NCBI GenBank assembly: GCA_943787725.1 | Contig: CALSNM010000022.1 | Location: 1-64,000, forward strand | DNA from: an uncultured Flavobacteriales bacterium | Lineage (GTDB): Bacteria > Bacteroidota > Bacteroidia > Flavobacteriales_D > Parvicellaceae | Length of the DNA stretch: 64,000 nt | Direction of reading: 5' to 3' | Part shown: positions 48,925-59,815 of the stretch, in pieces | How the letters are laid out: each line of letters begins with the position of its first letter | Numbering within the stretch: the first letter of the stretch is position 1 | The notes under the pieces: generated by a model | What the model was told of the DNA's origin: nothing | Seen by the model: the letters and a program-made list of their open reading frames with translations, nothing else | The model's database searches: none | Made by a program: the position numbers and the translations under genes

Positions 48925-49437
48925 ATGAAAAACTTAATTATTTTAACAATCGGATTAATGATGTCAACCACAGCATTCGCAGAATTAGGAGAAGACACAA
49001 CAAGAAGAGAAAATACAACAGTAAAAGAATTACCAAAAGATGTAAAAGCAACACATTACACGTATGCCAATCTTTTTATGTATCACAAGAATTCACCTGA
49101 ACATTATAGCACAGGCATGAATGATTGGACTCCATTTGCTGGCACCGATATTATTGAAGGTGAGGATTGGATAACAATAAGCAACCCTGGTTACATAGCT
49201 TATGATGAAACTCATGTATCTATGTTAGTTGATGGAGATAGCAAAGTATCTTATAAAATACTTGATGGAAGTATATGTAAATGTTATAGTACTAAAAGCA
49301 TAAATAATAATACTATAACCGAATCAGATTCTGCATTCTATTGCGAAAAAGATGATGGTACACCTGTATTATATTTTTCAATGTCAGGAGCTAAAGAAAT
49401 ATTTCCGGTTTATTATACATTGTCTAATGAAAGATAG
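48925..49437 (+). CDS. Hypothetical secreted protein
   Basis: I do not recognise this 170-residue protein. It has a classical signal peptide (ending AFAELG). A mixed domain follows, with two Cys residues in ICKCYS and a third in YCEKDDG. It is probably exported and perhaps metal-binding or disulfide-bonded. It is transcribed with the transglutaminase-like gene and ends at a strong terminator. Confidence 0.7.
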   Translation: MKNLIILTIGLMMSTTAFAELGEDTTRRENTTVKELPKDVKATHYTYANLFMYHKNSPEHYSTGMNDWTPFAGTDIIEGEDWITISNPGYIAYDETHVSMLVDGDSKVSYKILDGSICKCYSTKSINNNTITESDSAFYCEKDDGTPVLYFSMSGAKEIFPVYYTLSNER

Positions 49438-49472
49438 AAAAAAAGGCTGATTCAACTTGAAACAGCCTTTTT
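49438..49472. terminator. Bidirectional intrinsic terminator
   Basis: AAAGGCTG and CAGCCTTT form an 8-bp stem with a 13-base loop, with A-run on the left and T-run on the right. It ends the secreted-protein transcript and, from the other side, purL. Confidence 0.85.
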
Positions 49473-49495
49473 ATTAAATCTACTTTATCACAACA

Positions 49496-51729
49496 CTAGC
49501 TCAACCTTGCTTCCAAAGCATTGTCAAAGTGTTCTTTAGCTTCGTTAATAAAGCCAAAATGTGTATCATCAACTACCATTTTACCTTTAGTTACGTGACC
49601 TACTAAGGTAAAAGGCACACCACATTCGATCATGTAATCCAAAAACTCATCTTCAGTTGTATTATCAACTGTTACAACTACCCTTCCTTGAGATTCACCA
49701 AATAGATATGCATCCTCTCTGATTTCAGAATCAGATACAATATCAAAACCTAATCCATTAGGCATTCCCATTTCTGCTAGTGTAATAAATAAGCCACCAT
49801 CAGCACAATCATGCGCAGCGGAAATTAACCTGTTGCTAATCAATCCTTTAACAGCTGCTTGCATTTCATACTCTTCTTCTAAATTGAAATAAGGCGCTGG
49901 AGATGCTTTTAAACCGTGATAACTATATAAATATTCTGAACTAGCAATATCTTCAGTTACATTTCCAATTAAGAAAATCAAATCTCCTTTTTGTTTAAAA
50001 TCCAAAGACATTTTCTTTGACTTATCATTCAAAATTCCCAACATACCAATTGTTGGCGTTGGAAAAACAGGAACCTCTTTTCCATCAATAATAGATTGAT
50101 TATAGAAGCTAACGTTTCCTCCTGTTACCGGTGTTTGAAACTTCTTACATGCAGCTGTCATTCCTTTAACAGAACCCACAAATTGCCAGTATGATTCGGG
50201 ATTATATGGATTTCCAAAATTCAAACAGTTTGTAACTGCTGAAGGCTCACCTCCTGAACAAACAATATTACGGGCTGCTTCAGATACGGCAATAGCGCAA
50301 CCAGTTTCCGGATCAGCATTCACATATCTTGAATTACAGTCTACGGTCATTGCTAAAGCCTTATTGGTCCCCTTAATGTTTACAATGCCCGCATCAGAAG
50401 GCGCGTTAGTACTCATATTAGCTGTTCCTACCATACTATCATACTGCTCGTAAACCCATCGCTTTGAAGCAATATTTGGATGTGTCAATAAAAAATGTGC
50501 TACCTCTTTTAAATCTTCAGGTTGCTTAACATCTTCTGTTTTGAACTTTTTATATTCAGCATAATAAGCTGGCTCTTTGTAATCTCTTTTATATTGAGGA
50601 GCACCACCTCCTAAAACCAAAGAATCAGCATTTACATGCGCAACAACTTCTCCACCCATTGAGAACTCCACCATTCCATCATCGGTTACAACTCCTATTT
50701 CCGCACAATTTAAATCCCATTTTTCAAAATCTCATTTACTACATCCTCTTTTCCTTTTTCCACAACAACCAGCATTCTCTCTTGCGATTCAGAAAGTAAA
50801 ATTTCCCAATCTTTCATATCAGCCTGACGCGTTGGAACCAAGTCTAAATTAATCTTCATACCAACCTTTCCCGCAGCACTCATTTCGCAAGTAGAACAAG
50901 TAATTCCTGCTGCGCCCATGTCTTGCATTCCTCTAAGAACATCCGTTTTTGCCAACTCTAAAGAAGCTTCTAGTAATAATTTTTCCTGAAATGGATCTCC
51001 TACTTGAACAGCAGGAAGATCATCCATAGAATCTTCTGTAATATCTTTTGAAGCAAATGCAGCACCGTGAATACCATCTTTACCAGTAGCAGAACCAACA
51101 ATAAAAACCGGGTTACCAACTCCAGATGCTGTAGCTGAAATCATTTCTCCTGTTTTCATAATTCCAGCGGAAAATGCATTTACTAATGGATTTTGATTAT
51201 AGCTCTCGTCAAAGAAAACTTCGCCTCCTACGATTGGAATACCAAAAGCATTTCCATAATCCCCAATCCCTTTTGTAACACCCTTCACCAACCATTTGGT
51301 ATGATCTCTATCAATATCTCCAAAACGCAGAGAGTTTAATTGTGCAACGGGTCGAGCTCCCATTGTAAATATATCTCTATTGATACCACCAACTCCCGTT
51401 GCAGCTCCTTGATAAGGCTCTAATGCACTCGGATGATTGTGTGATTCAATTTTAAAGCAACAAGCCAAACCATCTCCAATATCTACTAAACCTGCATTTT
51501 CTTCACCAGCCTTAACCAACATCGTTGGACCATCTTTTGGCAATGTTTTTAACCAAAGTATTGAATTTTTATAAGAACAATGTTCACTCCACATGACTGA
51601 GTAAACACTCATCTCTGTAAAGTTCGGCGTGCGCCCCATTATCTCTTTTATCTGTTCGAATTCAGATTCTAATAGACCTAATTCTTTTGCTTGTTCTAAA
51701 GTAGCTTCTTTTGTTACGGTAACACTCAT
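49496..51729 (-). CDS. purL: Phosphoribosylformylglycinamidine synthase subunit PurL (one frameshift)
   Basis: PurL makes FGAM from FGAR, ATP and glutamine-derived ammonia in purine synthesis. The N-terminal part (50710-51729) has YSVMWSEHCSYKNS, ESHNHPSALEPYQGAATGVGG and GGEVFFDESY. The C-terminal part (49496 to about 50710) has SGGEPSAVTNCLNFGNP, TGGNVSFYNQS and AHDCADGGL. The break is a run of five T at 50720-50724 that should be six. Adding one base joins NEILKKWDLNCAEIGV in a single frame. The repaired protein has about 744 residues, normal for small-type PurL, which works with separate PurS and PurQ. An intact gene is expected in the cell. Confidence 0.93.
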
Positions 51730-51870
51730 ATTCTTGTATGGTTATGAATTTTAAATTTACTCCGCAAAAATACACATAACATCACGCTTTTATACTATTC
51801 CAAAAAGCTTTATTTATTAACAAGAAGTAAAAATTTGTTTAAAGAAATAGAACTTTCATTTCATTGGTGT

Positions 51871-51878
51871 TACATTTG
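51871..51878 (+). promoter_or_regulatory. Candidate -7 promoter box upstream of 51902
   Basis: TACATTTG matches TAnnTTTG exactly and ends 23 bases before the TTG start codon at 51902. The -33 element is unclear. Confidence 0.45.
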
Positions 51879-51901
51879 TCTTTACCCATAAATGTAAGCG
51901 A

Positions 51902-53227
51902 TTGAGCACCGTAATTCTTATACTATATATTCTGCTATTTTTTTGGATTTTAAAAAGATGGAAATTTTTTAGTGATTCTGGGATTACGACAAGCCAATTA
52001 TGGTTACTATTTTCTATTAAACTTGTCATTGGGTTTGGATTGACTTGGGTTTACACTGCATACTATACTAACCGCTTAGAAGCTGATATATTTAAGTACT
52101 TTGACGATAGTAAAGTAATGTATAATGCACTGTATTCTAATCCTCTAGATTTTTTTAAAATGCTTTTTGGATATGGAAATGATAATGAATATTTCTTCAA
52201 TAACTATTACATAGAAATGAATAACTGGGATCGCGTTTATGAATCTAGCACCTACAATGACTCACGCACTATTATTAGATTCAATGCAATGATCCGCTTA
52301 TTTTCTATGGGAAATTTTCATATCCATACGCTTTTTTTTACAGCTTTAAGTATGATTGGCTTCACAGCTATATTCAAATCTTTCAAGGATATTTTCAGTA
52401 ACAAAAAGGGAGCCCTAATTACTGCAGTTTTCCTAATTCCATCGGTAATATTTTGGAGTTCAGGAGCCCTAAAGGAAAGTATTCTAATCTTTGGCATGGG
52501 AATTCTTATCTACACACTAAAGCAATTAACTGAACAGAAAATCAACGGTAAATTTTTGATACTATTCTTTCTTTCTTTTATCCTTTTATTCTTTGTAAAG
52601 TTTTATGTTTTACTCGCGTTACTCCCATGCATAATAGGCTATTTTATTTCTGTGAAATTCCAGATAAAACAGCCATTTATAGTCTATTCCTCCGTAGTTG
52701 TAGTTTTTAGTTTTTTAGCGTTTAATTCAAAGGAAATTCCTCCCCATTTTGATTTTGTCGATACCTTGATTACAAAGCAGAAAAATTTCATACGTCTAGC
52801 AGAAGTAACAGAACCAGGAAGCAGGTTTGAACTCACCAAATTAGAACCTACATTCTTGGGAATAGCAAGAGCAGTGCCTGAAGCCTTAGCAAATTGTTTT
52901 ATAAGACCCCTGATTACTAAAGGAAATCAACTTCTCTTCCTCCCTTCAATAATTGAAAACACATTGCTTATAGCTCTAATACTTCTTTCCTTTTTTTCAG
53001 GGCTAAAACGACAGGTAAAACAAACGATAGAAACAAAAAACATATTTTGGTTTTGTGTTTTTTTCGTCCTTATCTTATTTACTATAATTGGACTAACTAC
53101 GCCCGTTTCAGGTGCCTTGGTTCGCTATAAAATACCTGCCCTACCCTTTTTAGGAATAGCTATGCTTACATTTCTTAACATCGATTACCTAAGTAAAAAG
53201 ATTCCATTTTTGAAATTTTTGAAATAA
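51902..53227 (+). CDS. Polytopic membrane protein of unknown function
   Basis: This 441-residue protein has about ten transmembrane segments, starting VILILYILLFFWILKRW. A conserved-looking soluble loop lies at about 75-130 (SNPLDFFKMLFGYGNDNEYFF, NDSRTIIRFNAMIRLFSMGN). IPSVIFWSSGALKESILIFGMG is a motif seen in polymerase-like or glycosyltransferase-like membrane proteins of Bacteroidota. I know no confirmed function; membrane glycosyltransferase or O-antigen-type polymerase are candidates. The start is TTG. It overlaps the amidohydrolase start (TAATG at 53225-53229). Confidence 0.7.
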   Translation: MSTVILILYILLFFWILKRWKFFSDSGITTSQLWLLFSIKLVIGFGLTWVYTAYYTNRLEADIFKYFDDSKVMYNALYSNPLDFFKMLFGYGNDNEYFFNNYYIEMNNWDRVYESSTYNDSRTIIRFNAMIRLFSMGNFHIHTLFFTALSMIGFTAIFKSFKDIFSNKKGALITAVFLIPSVIFWSSGALKESILIFGMGILIYTLKQLTEQKINGKFLILFFLSFILLFFVKFYVLLALLPCIIGYFISVKFQIKQPFIVYSSVVVVFSFLAFNSKEIPPHFDFVDTLITKQKNFIRLAEVTEPGSRFELTKLEPTFLGIARAVPEALANCFIRPLITKGNQLLFLPSIIENTLLIALILLSFFSGLKRQVKQTIETKNIFWFCVFFVLILFTIIGLTTPVSGALVRYKIPALPFLGIAMLTFLNIDYLSKKIPFLKFLK

Positions 53228-54864
53228 TGAAACTACTATACATTCTACCGTTTATTCTGATGTTAAGTTCTTGCATGAAAACAAAGGAAGTAGACTTAAT
53301 TATCCACAATGGAAACATTATTTCGGTAACAGAAGACAGCCTCATATTTGAAGCAATGGCGGTAAAAGGCGGTAGAATTGTAGCTATCGGAAAAGAACAA
53401 CAAATTTTGAATAAATACAGTGCTCCCGAAAGCATTGACCTACAAATGGATTGGGTTTATCCAGGTTTCATAGATGCACATTGTCATTTTTTGGGATATG
53501 GCCTTAGCTTACAACAAGTTGAATTAAAGGGGTCAAAATCATTTCAGGAAGTAGTCGAAAAGTGTGTTAATTTCGACAAGAGCAACATATCAACATGGAT
53601 TGAAGGCAGGGGCTGGGACCAAACTATTTGGAAAAACTCAAGTAATCCAAATAAAAAAGCACTTGATGATAAATTCCCAAACACTCCCGTTTTATTAAGA
53701 CGTGTAGATGGTCACATGGCAATTGCGAATCAATCCGCTTTAAATATTGCTGGCTTTACAACTGAAACAGAAATATTAGGAGGGTTTATAGAAGTTCTGA
53801 ATGGAGAACTTACCGGAGTTATTTCTGATAAAGCAGTTGACTACATTCGTCAGTTCATCCCCAAACCTAACGAACAACAAAAGAAAAAAGCTTTGCTAGA
53901 TGCACAACGTAATTGCTTTGCCGTTGGTTTAACAACCGTAGATGATGCTGGGCTAAATAAAAGTGATGTCCAATTAATTGAAAACCTTGAAAAATCGGAA
54001 GAATTAAAAATGAGAATGTATATCATGTTAAGTGATACCAAAGAGAATTTCGATTACTATTTAGATACTGTTGGAGGGCCTTACAAAACTGACCGGATAA
54101 ACGTTGCCGCATTTAAATTCTATGGAGATGGTGCTCTCGGCTCACGAGGTGCTTGTTTATTACGCCCTTACTCCGATTTAGATAGCGTGCATTTCGGAAT
54201 GTTATTAAGCAACCCCAATTACTTCAGAGAAAAAGCTCGACTAATTTATGATAAAGGGTTCCAAATGTGCACCCATTCTATTGGTGATTCAACTTCCCGT
54301 CTAATTTTAAACATATACGGAGATATTTTAGGAGGAGAGAATGACAAGAGATGGAGAATTGAACATGCGCAGGTTGTCGATTCAACTGACTTCAAATTGT
54401 TTAAAGAATTTAATATTATTCCTTCTGTTCAGCCAACACACGCAACAAGCGATATGCGATGGGCTAGGCTTCGTTTAGGAAAAACAAGAACAAGGTTTGG
54501 ATATGCTTATCAAAAGTTGTTATATCAAAATGAATTTATTGCTTTGGGAACAGATTTCCCAATTGAAAATATCAGCCCAATTGAAACTTTCTATGCTGCT
54601 GTAGCTAGAAAAAACCAGAATGGAATGCCAAAAAATGGGTTTCAAATAGAGAATGCGCTATCGCGCTGGGAGACACTAAAAGGAATGACCATTTGGGCAG
54701 CTCTTTCCAATTTTGAAGAACAAGACAAAGGGTCCTTGGAAGTTAATAAATTAGCAGATTTCACCATTCTAGATAGAAATATACTAACTGTGCCTGAAGA
54801 TGAAATATTAGAAACACAGATTAAAGCCACTTATGTAAACGGTGAGTTGGTTTATAAACAATAA
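53227..54864 (+). CDS. YtcJ-like amidohydrolase lipoprotein
   Basis: This 545-residue protein has a lipoprotein signal with LMLSSC (Cys16). The amidohydrolase metal site begins GFIDAHCHF, followed by HSIGDST and EHAQVVD, with PIETFYAAVARKN and LSRWETLKGMTIWAA late in the sequence. It belongs to the YtcJ-like/amidohydrolase 3 group, whose members hydrolyse amide bonds such as formamide derivatives. The natural substrate is unknown. The lipid anchor puts it in the periplasm. Its start overlaps the stop of the upstream membrane protein. Confidence 0.88.
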   Translation: MKLLYILPFILMLSSCMKTKEVDLIIHNGNIISVTEDSLIFEAMAVKGGRIVAIGKEQQILNKYSAPESIDLQMDWVYPGFIDAHCHFLGYGLSLQQVELKGSKSFQEVVEKCVNFDKSNISTWIEGRGWDQTIWKNSSNPNKKALDDKFPNTPVLLRRVDGHMAIANQSALNIAGFTTETEILGGFIEVLNGELTGVISDKAVDYIRQFIPKPNEQQKKKALLDAQRNCFAVGLTTVDDAGLNKSDVQLIENLEKSEELKMRMYIMLSDTKENFDYYLDTVGGPYKTDRINVAAFKFYGDGALGSRGACLLRPYSDLDSVHFGMLLSNPNYFREKARLIYDKGFQMCTHSIGDSTSRLILNIYGDILGGENDKRWRIEHAQVVDSTDFKLFKEFNIIPSVQPTHATSDMRWARLRLGKTRTRFGYAYQKLLYQNEFIALGTDFPIENISPIETFYAAVARKNQNGMPKNGFQIENALSRWETLKGMTIWAALSNFEEQDKGSLEVNKLADFTILDRNILTVPEDEILETQIKATYVNGELVYKQ

Positions 54865-54909
54865 AAAAATCCTTCATCACTTTTTAATGAGATAATTCAA
54901 TTGCTTAAA

Positions 54910-55692
54910 TCATATTTCAACCTGCAAACCATCATAAGCAATTTCAACATTATCCGGTAATTCCTTACTGACGTCATTATGTCTTCCCATCAAGTGACTG
55001 ATATGGGTTAAATAAGCTTTTTTAGGTTGTATTTCTTTGATGATTTCTATGGCTTCCTTCAATGTGAAATGCGAAATATGTTCCGTCTTCCTTAGCGCGT
55101 TTAAAACAAGAATTTTAGAACCTCTCATTTTCTCGAACTCCTCTGGAGCAATTTTATTCGCATCTGTTATATAAGTTAGGTCTCCTATTCGATAGCCAAA
55201 AACGGGTAATTTATAATGCAAAACTTTAATTGGAAGCACCTCAACTCCTAACACTTTAAATGACTTATTTGTAATAATATGCGGTTCTATTTTTGGAATT
55301 CCAGGATACAAAAACTTTGGATCAAATACATAATGAAATTCTCTCGATAAGTTTTTAAAAACTTGCTCAGTACAATAAATAGGCATTGAAACTTTTGACT
55401 TGAAATTAAAAGCGCGAACATCATCCAATCCAGCGACATGGTCCTTATGTTCATGGGTAAACACAATTGCATCCAGATGTTGGATATTTTCTCTTAACAT
55501 TTGTTGTCGGAAATCTGGACCAGAGTCTATCGCAAATGCTACTCCTTGAGTTTCGATCAAAACTGAACTGCGTAAACGATTGTCTTTATTATCGTCTGAC
55601 AAGCAAACCTTACAATCACAAGCTATTACGGGAACGCCTTGTGATGTTCCGGTTCCCAGAAATGTGAGTTTTATGGAATTCTTAGTTGACAC
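54910..55692 (-). CDS. MBL-fold metal-dependent hydrolase (PhnP-like)
   Basis: This 260-residue protein has the metallo-beta-lactamase motif THEHKDHVAGLDD. It begins LTFLGTGTSQGVPVI, followed by cysteines CDCKVC. Later metal ligands include the Asp in TYITDAN and the His in YLTHISHLMG. This is the layout of PhnP-type cyclic phosphodiesterases and lipoate-protein-related hydrolases in Bacteroidota. The substrate is unknown. It is transcribed divergently from the DEAD-box helicase gene. Confidence 0.87.
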   Translation of the reverse strand: MSTKNSIKLTFLGTGTSQGVPVIACDCKVCLSDDNKDNRLRSSVLIETQGVAFAIDSGPDFRQQMLRENIQHLDAIVFTHEHKDHVAGLDDVRAFNFKSKVSMPIYCTEQVFKNLSREFHYVFDPKFLYPGIPKIEPHIITNKSFKVLGVEVLPIKVLHYKLPVFGYRIGDLTYITDANKIAPEEFEKMRGSKILVLNALRKTEHISHFTLKEAIEIIKEIQPKKAYLTHISHLMGRHNDVSKELPDNVEIAYDGLQVEI

Positions 55693-55758
55693 TTTTTTAT
55701 CAATTACAATTTAAGATCTAAATATAATCAAAACTTACTGTTGTTAATCTCGATTCCT

Positions 55759-55766
55759 TACTTTTG
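55759..55766 (+). promoter_or_regulatory. Candidate -7 promoter box of the DEAD-box gene
   Basis: TACTTTTG matches TAnnTTTG exactly and ends 17 bases before the ATG at 55784. TTG at 55741-55743 is a possible -33 element, slightly close. Confidence 0.5.
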
Positions 55767-55783
55767 CAGAACAATTTACCTCC

Positions 55784-57010
55784 ATGAAGTTTGACGATTA
55801 CTACATAGCACCGCAGATTAAAAAGAATTTAGCGTTACTAGGATTTAAAAACCCCACAGATATTCAATTTAAATCAATCCCTTCAATTCTTAAAGGTGAG
55901 GACGTTTTAGCAATCGCACAAACTGGAACTGGAAAAACAGCTGCATTTGCTATTCCGATTGTAAACAATATACAGGCTTCCAAAATAAAAAACCGAAGAG
56001 ACGGTGTAAAGTGTTTGGTAATGGTTCCAACGCGCGAATTGGCAATTCAAGTAGCTGAGGTTTTTACCGAAATAGGGCGCTTTACAGATGTTACTACTTT
56101 CAGTATTTATGGTGGTGTTGAACAACAAAGCCAAATTGATAAACTAGAACATGGCGTTGATATTTTAGTGGCTACCCCAGGAAGAATGTTTGATATGATT
56201 AGCCAAGGGCACTTGAGACTGCATAGAATCAATACCTTAATTTTAGACGAAGCAGATCACATGCTGGACCTAGGTTTTATTGAAGATATAACGGACATAA
56301 AATCAAAACTTTTACAAAGGCATCAAACATTGTTCTTTTCAGCAACCATTAATAAAGATATCAAAAGGTTAGCTTATTCCTTAGTCTCAAATGCTATACG
56401 AATACAAGTATCACCTAAAGACCCGGTTTCTGAAAATGTTAGCCACTCTGTTGTTTTTGTAGAAATGAACGACAAACGTTTCTTCCTTGAACGGTTTCTA
56501 AAAGACAACCCCGATAGTAAAGTACTGGTATTTGTTAGAACAAAAGTACGAGCTGAACGCGTTTTAAAAGCAATGAAAAGGGTTGGGTTAATTTCTAGCA
56601 CTCTGCATGGAGACAAGGAACAGCATGAAAGAGCCACCTTGCTAGGTGATTTTAAGACAGGTAAAACAAAAGTCTTAATAGCCACAGATATAAGTGCTAG
56701 AGGCATTGACGTACCTAATGTGGATTTTGTAATAAATTATGACTTGCCTGACAAATCAGAAAACTATGTTCATCGGGTAGGAAGAACAGGCAGAGGCACT
56801 CAAAAAGGGCAAGCAATATCTTTTTGCAGCAAAGACGAAAAAATAATTCTTGATAATATTGAAGGCTTTTTGGGAAATAACATTGAAATAATGGCTGTTT
56901 CTAATCTAGAATACGAACAAACGAAAGACTTATCCAGTGATAGCACTGATGATTGGCAATCACTTCTAGACATGGATGAGCGTTTTGAAAAAAAGAAGAA
57001 AAAGAAGTAA
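55784..57010 (+). CDS. DEAD-box RNA helicase
   Basis: This 408-residue protein has all core motifs: Q motif (KNPTDIQFKSIP), Walker A AQTGTGKT, PTRELAIQ, DEADHMLD, SAT (FSATINK), ATDISARGIDVP and HRVGRTGR. It is an RNA-dependent ATPase for ribosome assembly or RNA decay, with a short Lys-rich tail (KKKKKK). The size matches RhlE-like proteins of Bacteroidota. Confidence 0.95.
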   Translation: MKFDDYYIAPQIKKNLALLGFKNPTDIQFKSIPSILKGEDVLAIAQTGTGKTAAFAIPIVNNIQASKIKNRRDGVKCLVMVPTRELAIQVAEVFTEIGRFTDVTTFSIYGGVEQQSQIDKLEHGVDILVATPGRMFDMISQGHLRLHRINTLILDEADHMLDLGFIEDITDIKSKLLQRHQTLFFSATINKDIKRLAYSLVSNAIRIQVSPKDPVSENVSHSVVFVEMNDKRFFLERFLKDNPDSKVLVFVRTKVRAERVLKAMKRVGLISSTLHGDKEQHERATLLGDFKTGKTKVLIATDISARGIDVPNVDFVINYDLPDKSENYVHRVGRTGRGTQKGQAISFCSKDEKIILDNIEGFLGNNIEIMAVSNLEYEQTKDLSSDSTDDWQSLLDMDERFEKKKKKK

Positions 57011-57036
57011 AACTGAAAAAAATCAGTTTAATAAAC
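57005..57036. terminator. Hairpin between convergent genes
   Basis: AAACTGA (57010-57016) and TCAGTTT (57023-57029) form a perfect 7-bp stem around six A. The T-tract is short, so the termination strength is uncertain in either direction. Confidence 0.45.
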
Positions 57037-58176
57037 TCAAACTGGAATAGCTACCATCTCTCTAACCTTCTCCAAAGCATAATCAATCTCTTCTTTGGTC
57101 GTAAAACGTCCAAAAGAAAAACGAACAGGTTGGCAATTTTGAGAATTTGGCAACGCAGCTAATACATGAGAACCCATATTACTTCCCGCAGTGCATGCGC
57201 TACCCCCAGAAACGCAGACACCATTTATATCTAAATTAAACAGAAACATACTACTTCTTTCTGACAATGGAAAGCAAACACTTAATACCGTGTATAAACT
57301 CCTTTCTGAGTTCTCCTCTCCGTTAATAATAATAGTAGGAATCATTTCTTGCAATTGCTCCTTCATATAAGTCTTAAGGCCTTGTATCGAAACTTGATGC
57401 TCTTCCATGTGATCATGCGCAATTTCCATCGCCTTGGCTAGACCCACAATTCCATAAAGGTTTTCTGTCCCACCTCTATGCCCGCGCTCTTGAGAACCAC
57501 CCGACATCATGTATTCTATTGGCGTGTTTTTATTTATATATAAAAACCCAACTCCCTTTGGTCCATGAAACTTATGAGCAGCACATGTAATAAAATCTAT
57601 ATCGAGTGCTTTCATATCAAAACGATAATGTCCCATTGTCTGAACAGTATCTGAATGAAAATAAGCTTTGTATTTTTTACACAAATTACTTATTGCTTCC
57701 AATGAAATTAGATTTCCTATTTCATTATTGCCATGCATCAGAGAAACCATTGTTTTTAAAGAATCATTAGATAATAACTCTTCAAGATGTTGAACATTTA
57801 CATGACCGTCCTTATTCAAATTAACATACTCAACCTGAACATTAAAATGATCCCTAAGATGCTCTGCTGTATGGCCAACAGCATGATGCTCTAAACAAGA
57901 AGTTATTATTCTTTTAACCCCTAAATCCATAACACCGCAGCGTAAAGCCATATTATCGGCTTCCGTACCACCTGATGTGAAAATAATTTCTGAAGGTTCA
58001 GCATTTAAATAATCAGCTACTTTTTTTCTAGATATTTCAATGGCATTTTTTGTTTTTCTACCGAAAGCATGCGTTGATGATGGATTCCCGAAATAATCTG
58101 TCATATAGGGCATCATAGCATCAAGTACTAGAGGATCTAATGGCGTTGTAGCTGCGTTATCGAGGTATACGTTCAT
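57037..58176 (-). CDS. Cysteine desulfurase (class V aminotransferase)
   Basis: This 379-residue PLP enzyme releases sulfur from cysteine for Fe-S clusters and tRNA thiolation. The PLP lysine is in CAAHKFHGPKGVGFLY, and the sulfur-carrying cysteine is in SGGSACTAGSN. The N-terminus MNVYLDNAATTPLDP is standard and fixes the start. No IscU or Suf genes adjoin it, so it is an IscS/NifS-type orphan gene in this window. Confidence 0.93.
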   Translation of the reverse strand: MNVYLDNAATTPLDPLVLDAMMPYMTDYFGNPSSTHAFGRKTKNAIEISRKKVADYLNAEPSEIIFTSGGTEADNMALRCGVMDLGVKRIITSCLEHHAVGHTAEHLRDHFNVQVEYVNLNKDGHVNVQHLEELLSNDSLKTMVSLMHGNNEIGNLISLEAISNLCKKYKAYFHSDTVQTMGHYRFDMKALDIDFITCAAHKFHGPKGVGFLYINKNTPIEYMMSGGSQERGHRGGTENLYGIVGLAKAMEIAHDHMEEHQVSIQGLKTYMKEQLQEMIPTIIINGEENSERSLYTVLSVCFPLSERSSMFLFNLDINGVCVSGGSACTAGSNMGSHVLAALPNSQNCQPVRFSFGRFTTKEEIDYALEKVREMVAIPV

Positions 58177-58284
58177 AGGAATATAATAATAATTTCAAAT
58201 GTAATAAAAGTATTTAGGATAAATGCATTCTGCAATCGAGTTTCATGCAATAACTAAATTTGTTAAGATTCCAATTTTATTGAA

Positions 58285-59678
58285 TTAATAACCTAGTACA
58301 GAGAGCATACTACCAGGACTTTGCGTATCACAAAACACCTGAACCTCCAATTCCCCGGCGGCAAACTTCGCTGAGCACTATGGTTTTTGGAGCTGGAGTT
58401 AAACAATGTTTGATTCCCCCATATCCACTTAAAGCTTCTTGGTAAGCACCTGTATTAAAAAACCCAATATACAAGGGCTCTATTCTTATTGTATTGCGGT
58501 AAATAAATAGCACTTACGTGTTGTTCTGAATTATAAAAATCTTCGCTATCACAAGATATTCCACCCAGAAAAACACGTTCAAAAGGTTCTTTCCAATGGT
58601 TAATAGGAAGCATAATGAACTTTTTATTGATAGCCCATGTATCCGGCAATGTCGTCATAAACGAACTATCAATAATATCCCATTTTTCACGATCATTTTG
58701 CTTTTTTTGATCAATTATCTGATAGGTATTAATTGCACTTTCGCCAACGGTAAATGACCCAAACTCTGTAATTATGTTTGGCTCTAACACCCCTTTTTCC
58801 TCACATATAGACTTTATATATAAAATTGTATCATCAATCATTTTTTGATAATTGAAGTCAAATGATAAAGAGTTTTTAATTGGTAAACCCCCTCCTAAAT
58901 CAAGCGTATCTAACTCTTTACAAACTTTTTTCAACTCACAGTAAAGATTAACTACTTTAGTCAATTCATTCCAGAAATAAGTAGTATCGGTAAACCCTGA
59001 ATTCACAAAAAAATGTAACAGTTTAAGCTCATGCTTTTTATTTCCTTGAAGGTATTCCGTGTAATACTTAACTGCTTCTTGGTATCCAATCCCCAAGCGG
59101 GAAGTGTAAAACCCAAATTTAGGTTCTTCCTCTGTTGCTATGCGCATGCCAATTTTAAATGGGCGATCTACAAGCTTATCCAACTTATTTAACTCTGAGG
59201 TGCTATCGATAATCATTACCCCGTTGTTAAACCCTTGATTAAAAAGGTCAGCTATGTTTTGAATATACGGATCAGTTTTATAACCGTTAAACAAAATAAA
59301 CTTGTCTCTTGAATACTTACCAGCATTGGTCAAATTCTTAATAATCTCTAGGTCATATGCGGAAGAAGTTTCTAAATGACTTCCTGAATCAATTACCGCT
59401 TCAAGTACAAACTTAAAATGAGAGCTTTTGGTACAATAACAATAGGTATATTCTCCTTTATAACCAACTTTGTCCATCGCTAATCTGAAGAACTCCTTCG
59501 CCCGGTTTATATTCTCTGAAATTTTAGGCAAATACCAAATCTTCAAAGGAGAACCATGTTCTTTGATTATTTGCTTCAAATCAATACCATGAAAAAACAA
59601 TTCGTTGTTTTTGACTTCAAATTCATCTTGTGGAAAGTCATATGTTTTTTCTATTATATCTTGATATCTTGGACTCAC
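58285..59678 (-). CDS. Arginine-decarboxylase-like PLP enzyme (two C-terminal frameshifts)
   Basis: This protein belongs to the Orn/DAP/Arg decarboxylase 2 fold. The PLP-lysine region is YCYCTKSSHFKFVLE, followed by SGSHLETSSAYDLEII, the glycine loop LDLGGGLPIKN and EFGSFTVGESAI. The length and the C-terminal EPLYIGFFNTGAYQEALSG suggest the arginine decarboxylase group of Bacteroidota. The frame shifts near 58505, after LPQYNKN, and again near 58355, where GELEVQVFCDTQ continues to SVLGY and a TAA at 58285. The repaired protein has about 465 residues, the expected length. The product would be agmatine for polyamines. Confidence 0.82.
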
Positions 59679-59815
59679 GAATGCGAAGATAGAAAATTGG
59701 TTGTTTTCAACCCCTATTTTAAGTTATTTTGGGCGAATTTGATAAATGCTTATTCTTTAAGAATAGATTATATTGCCATTAAAATAAATAGAAACACTAA
59801 AACAAATGACACTAC

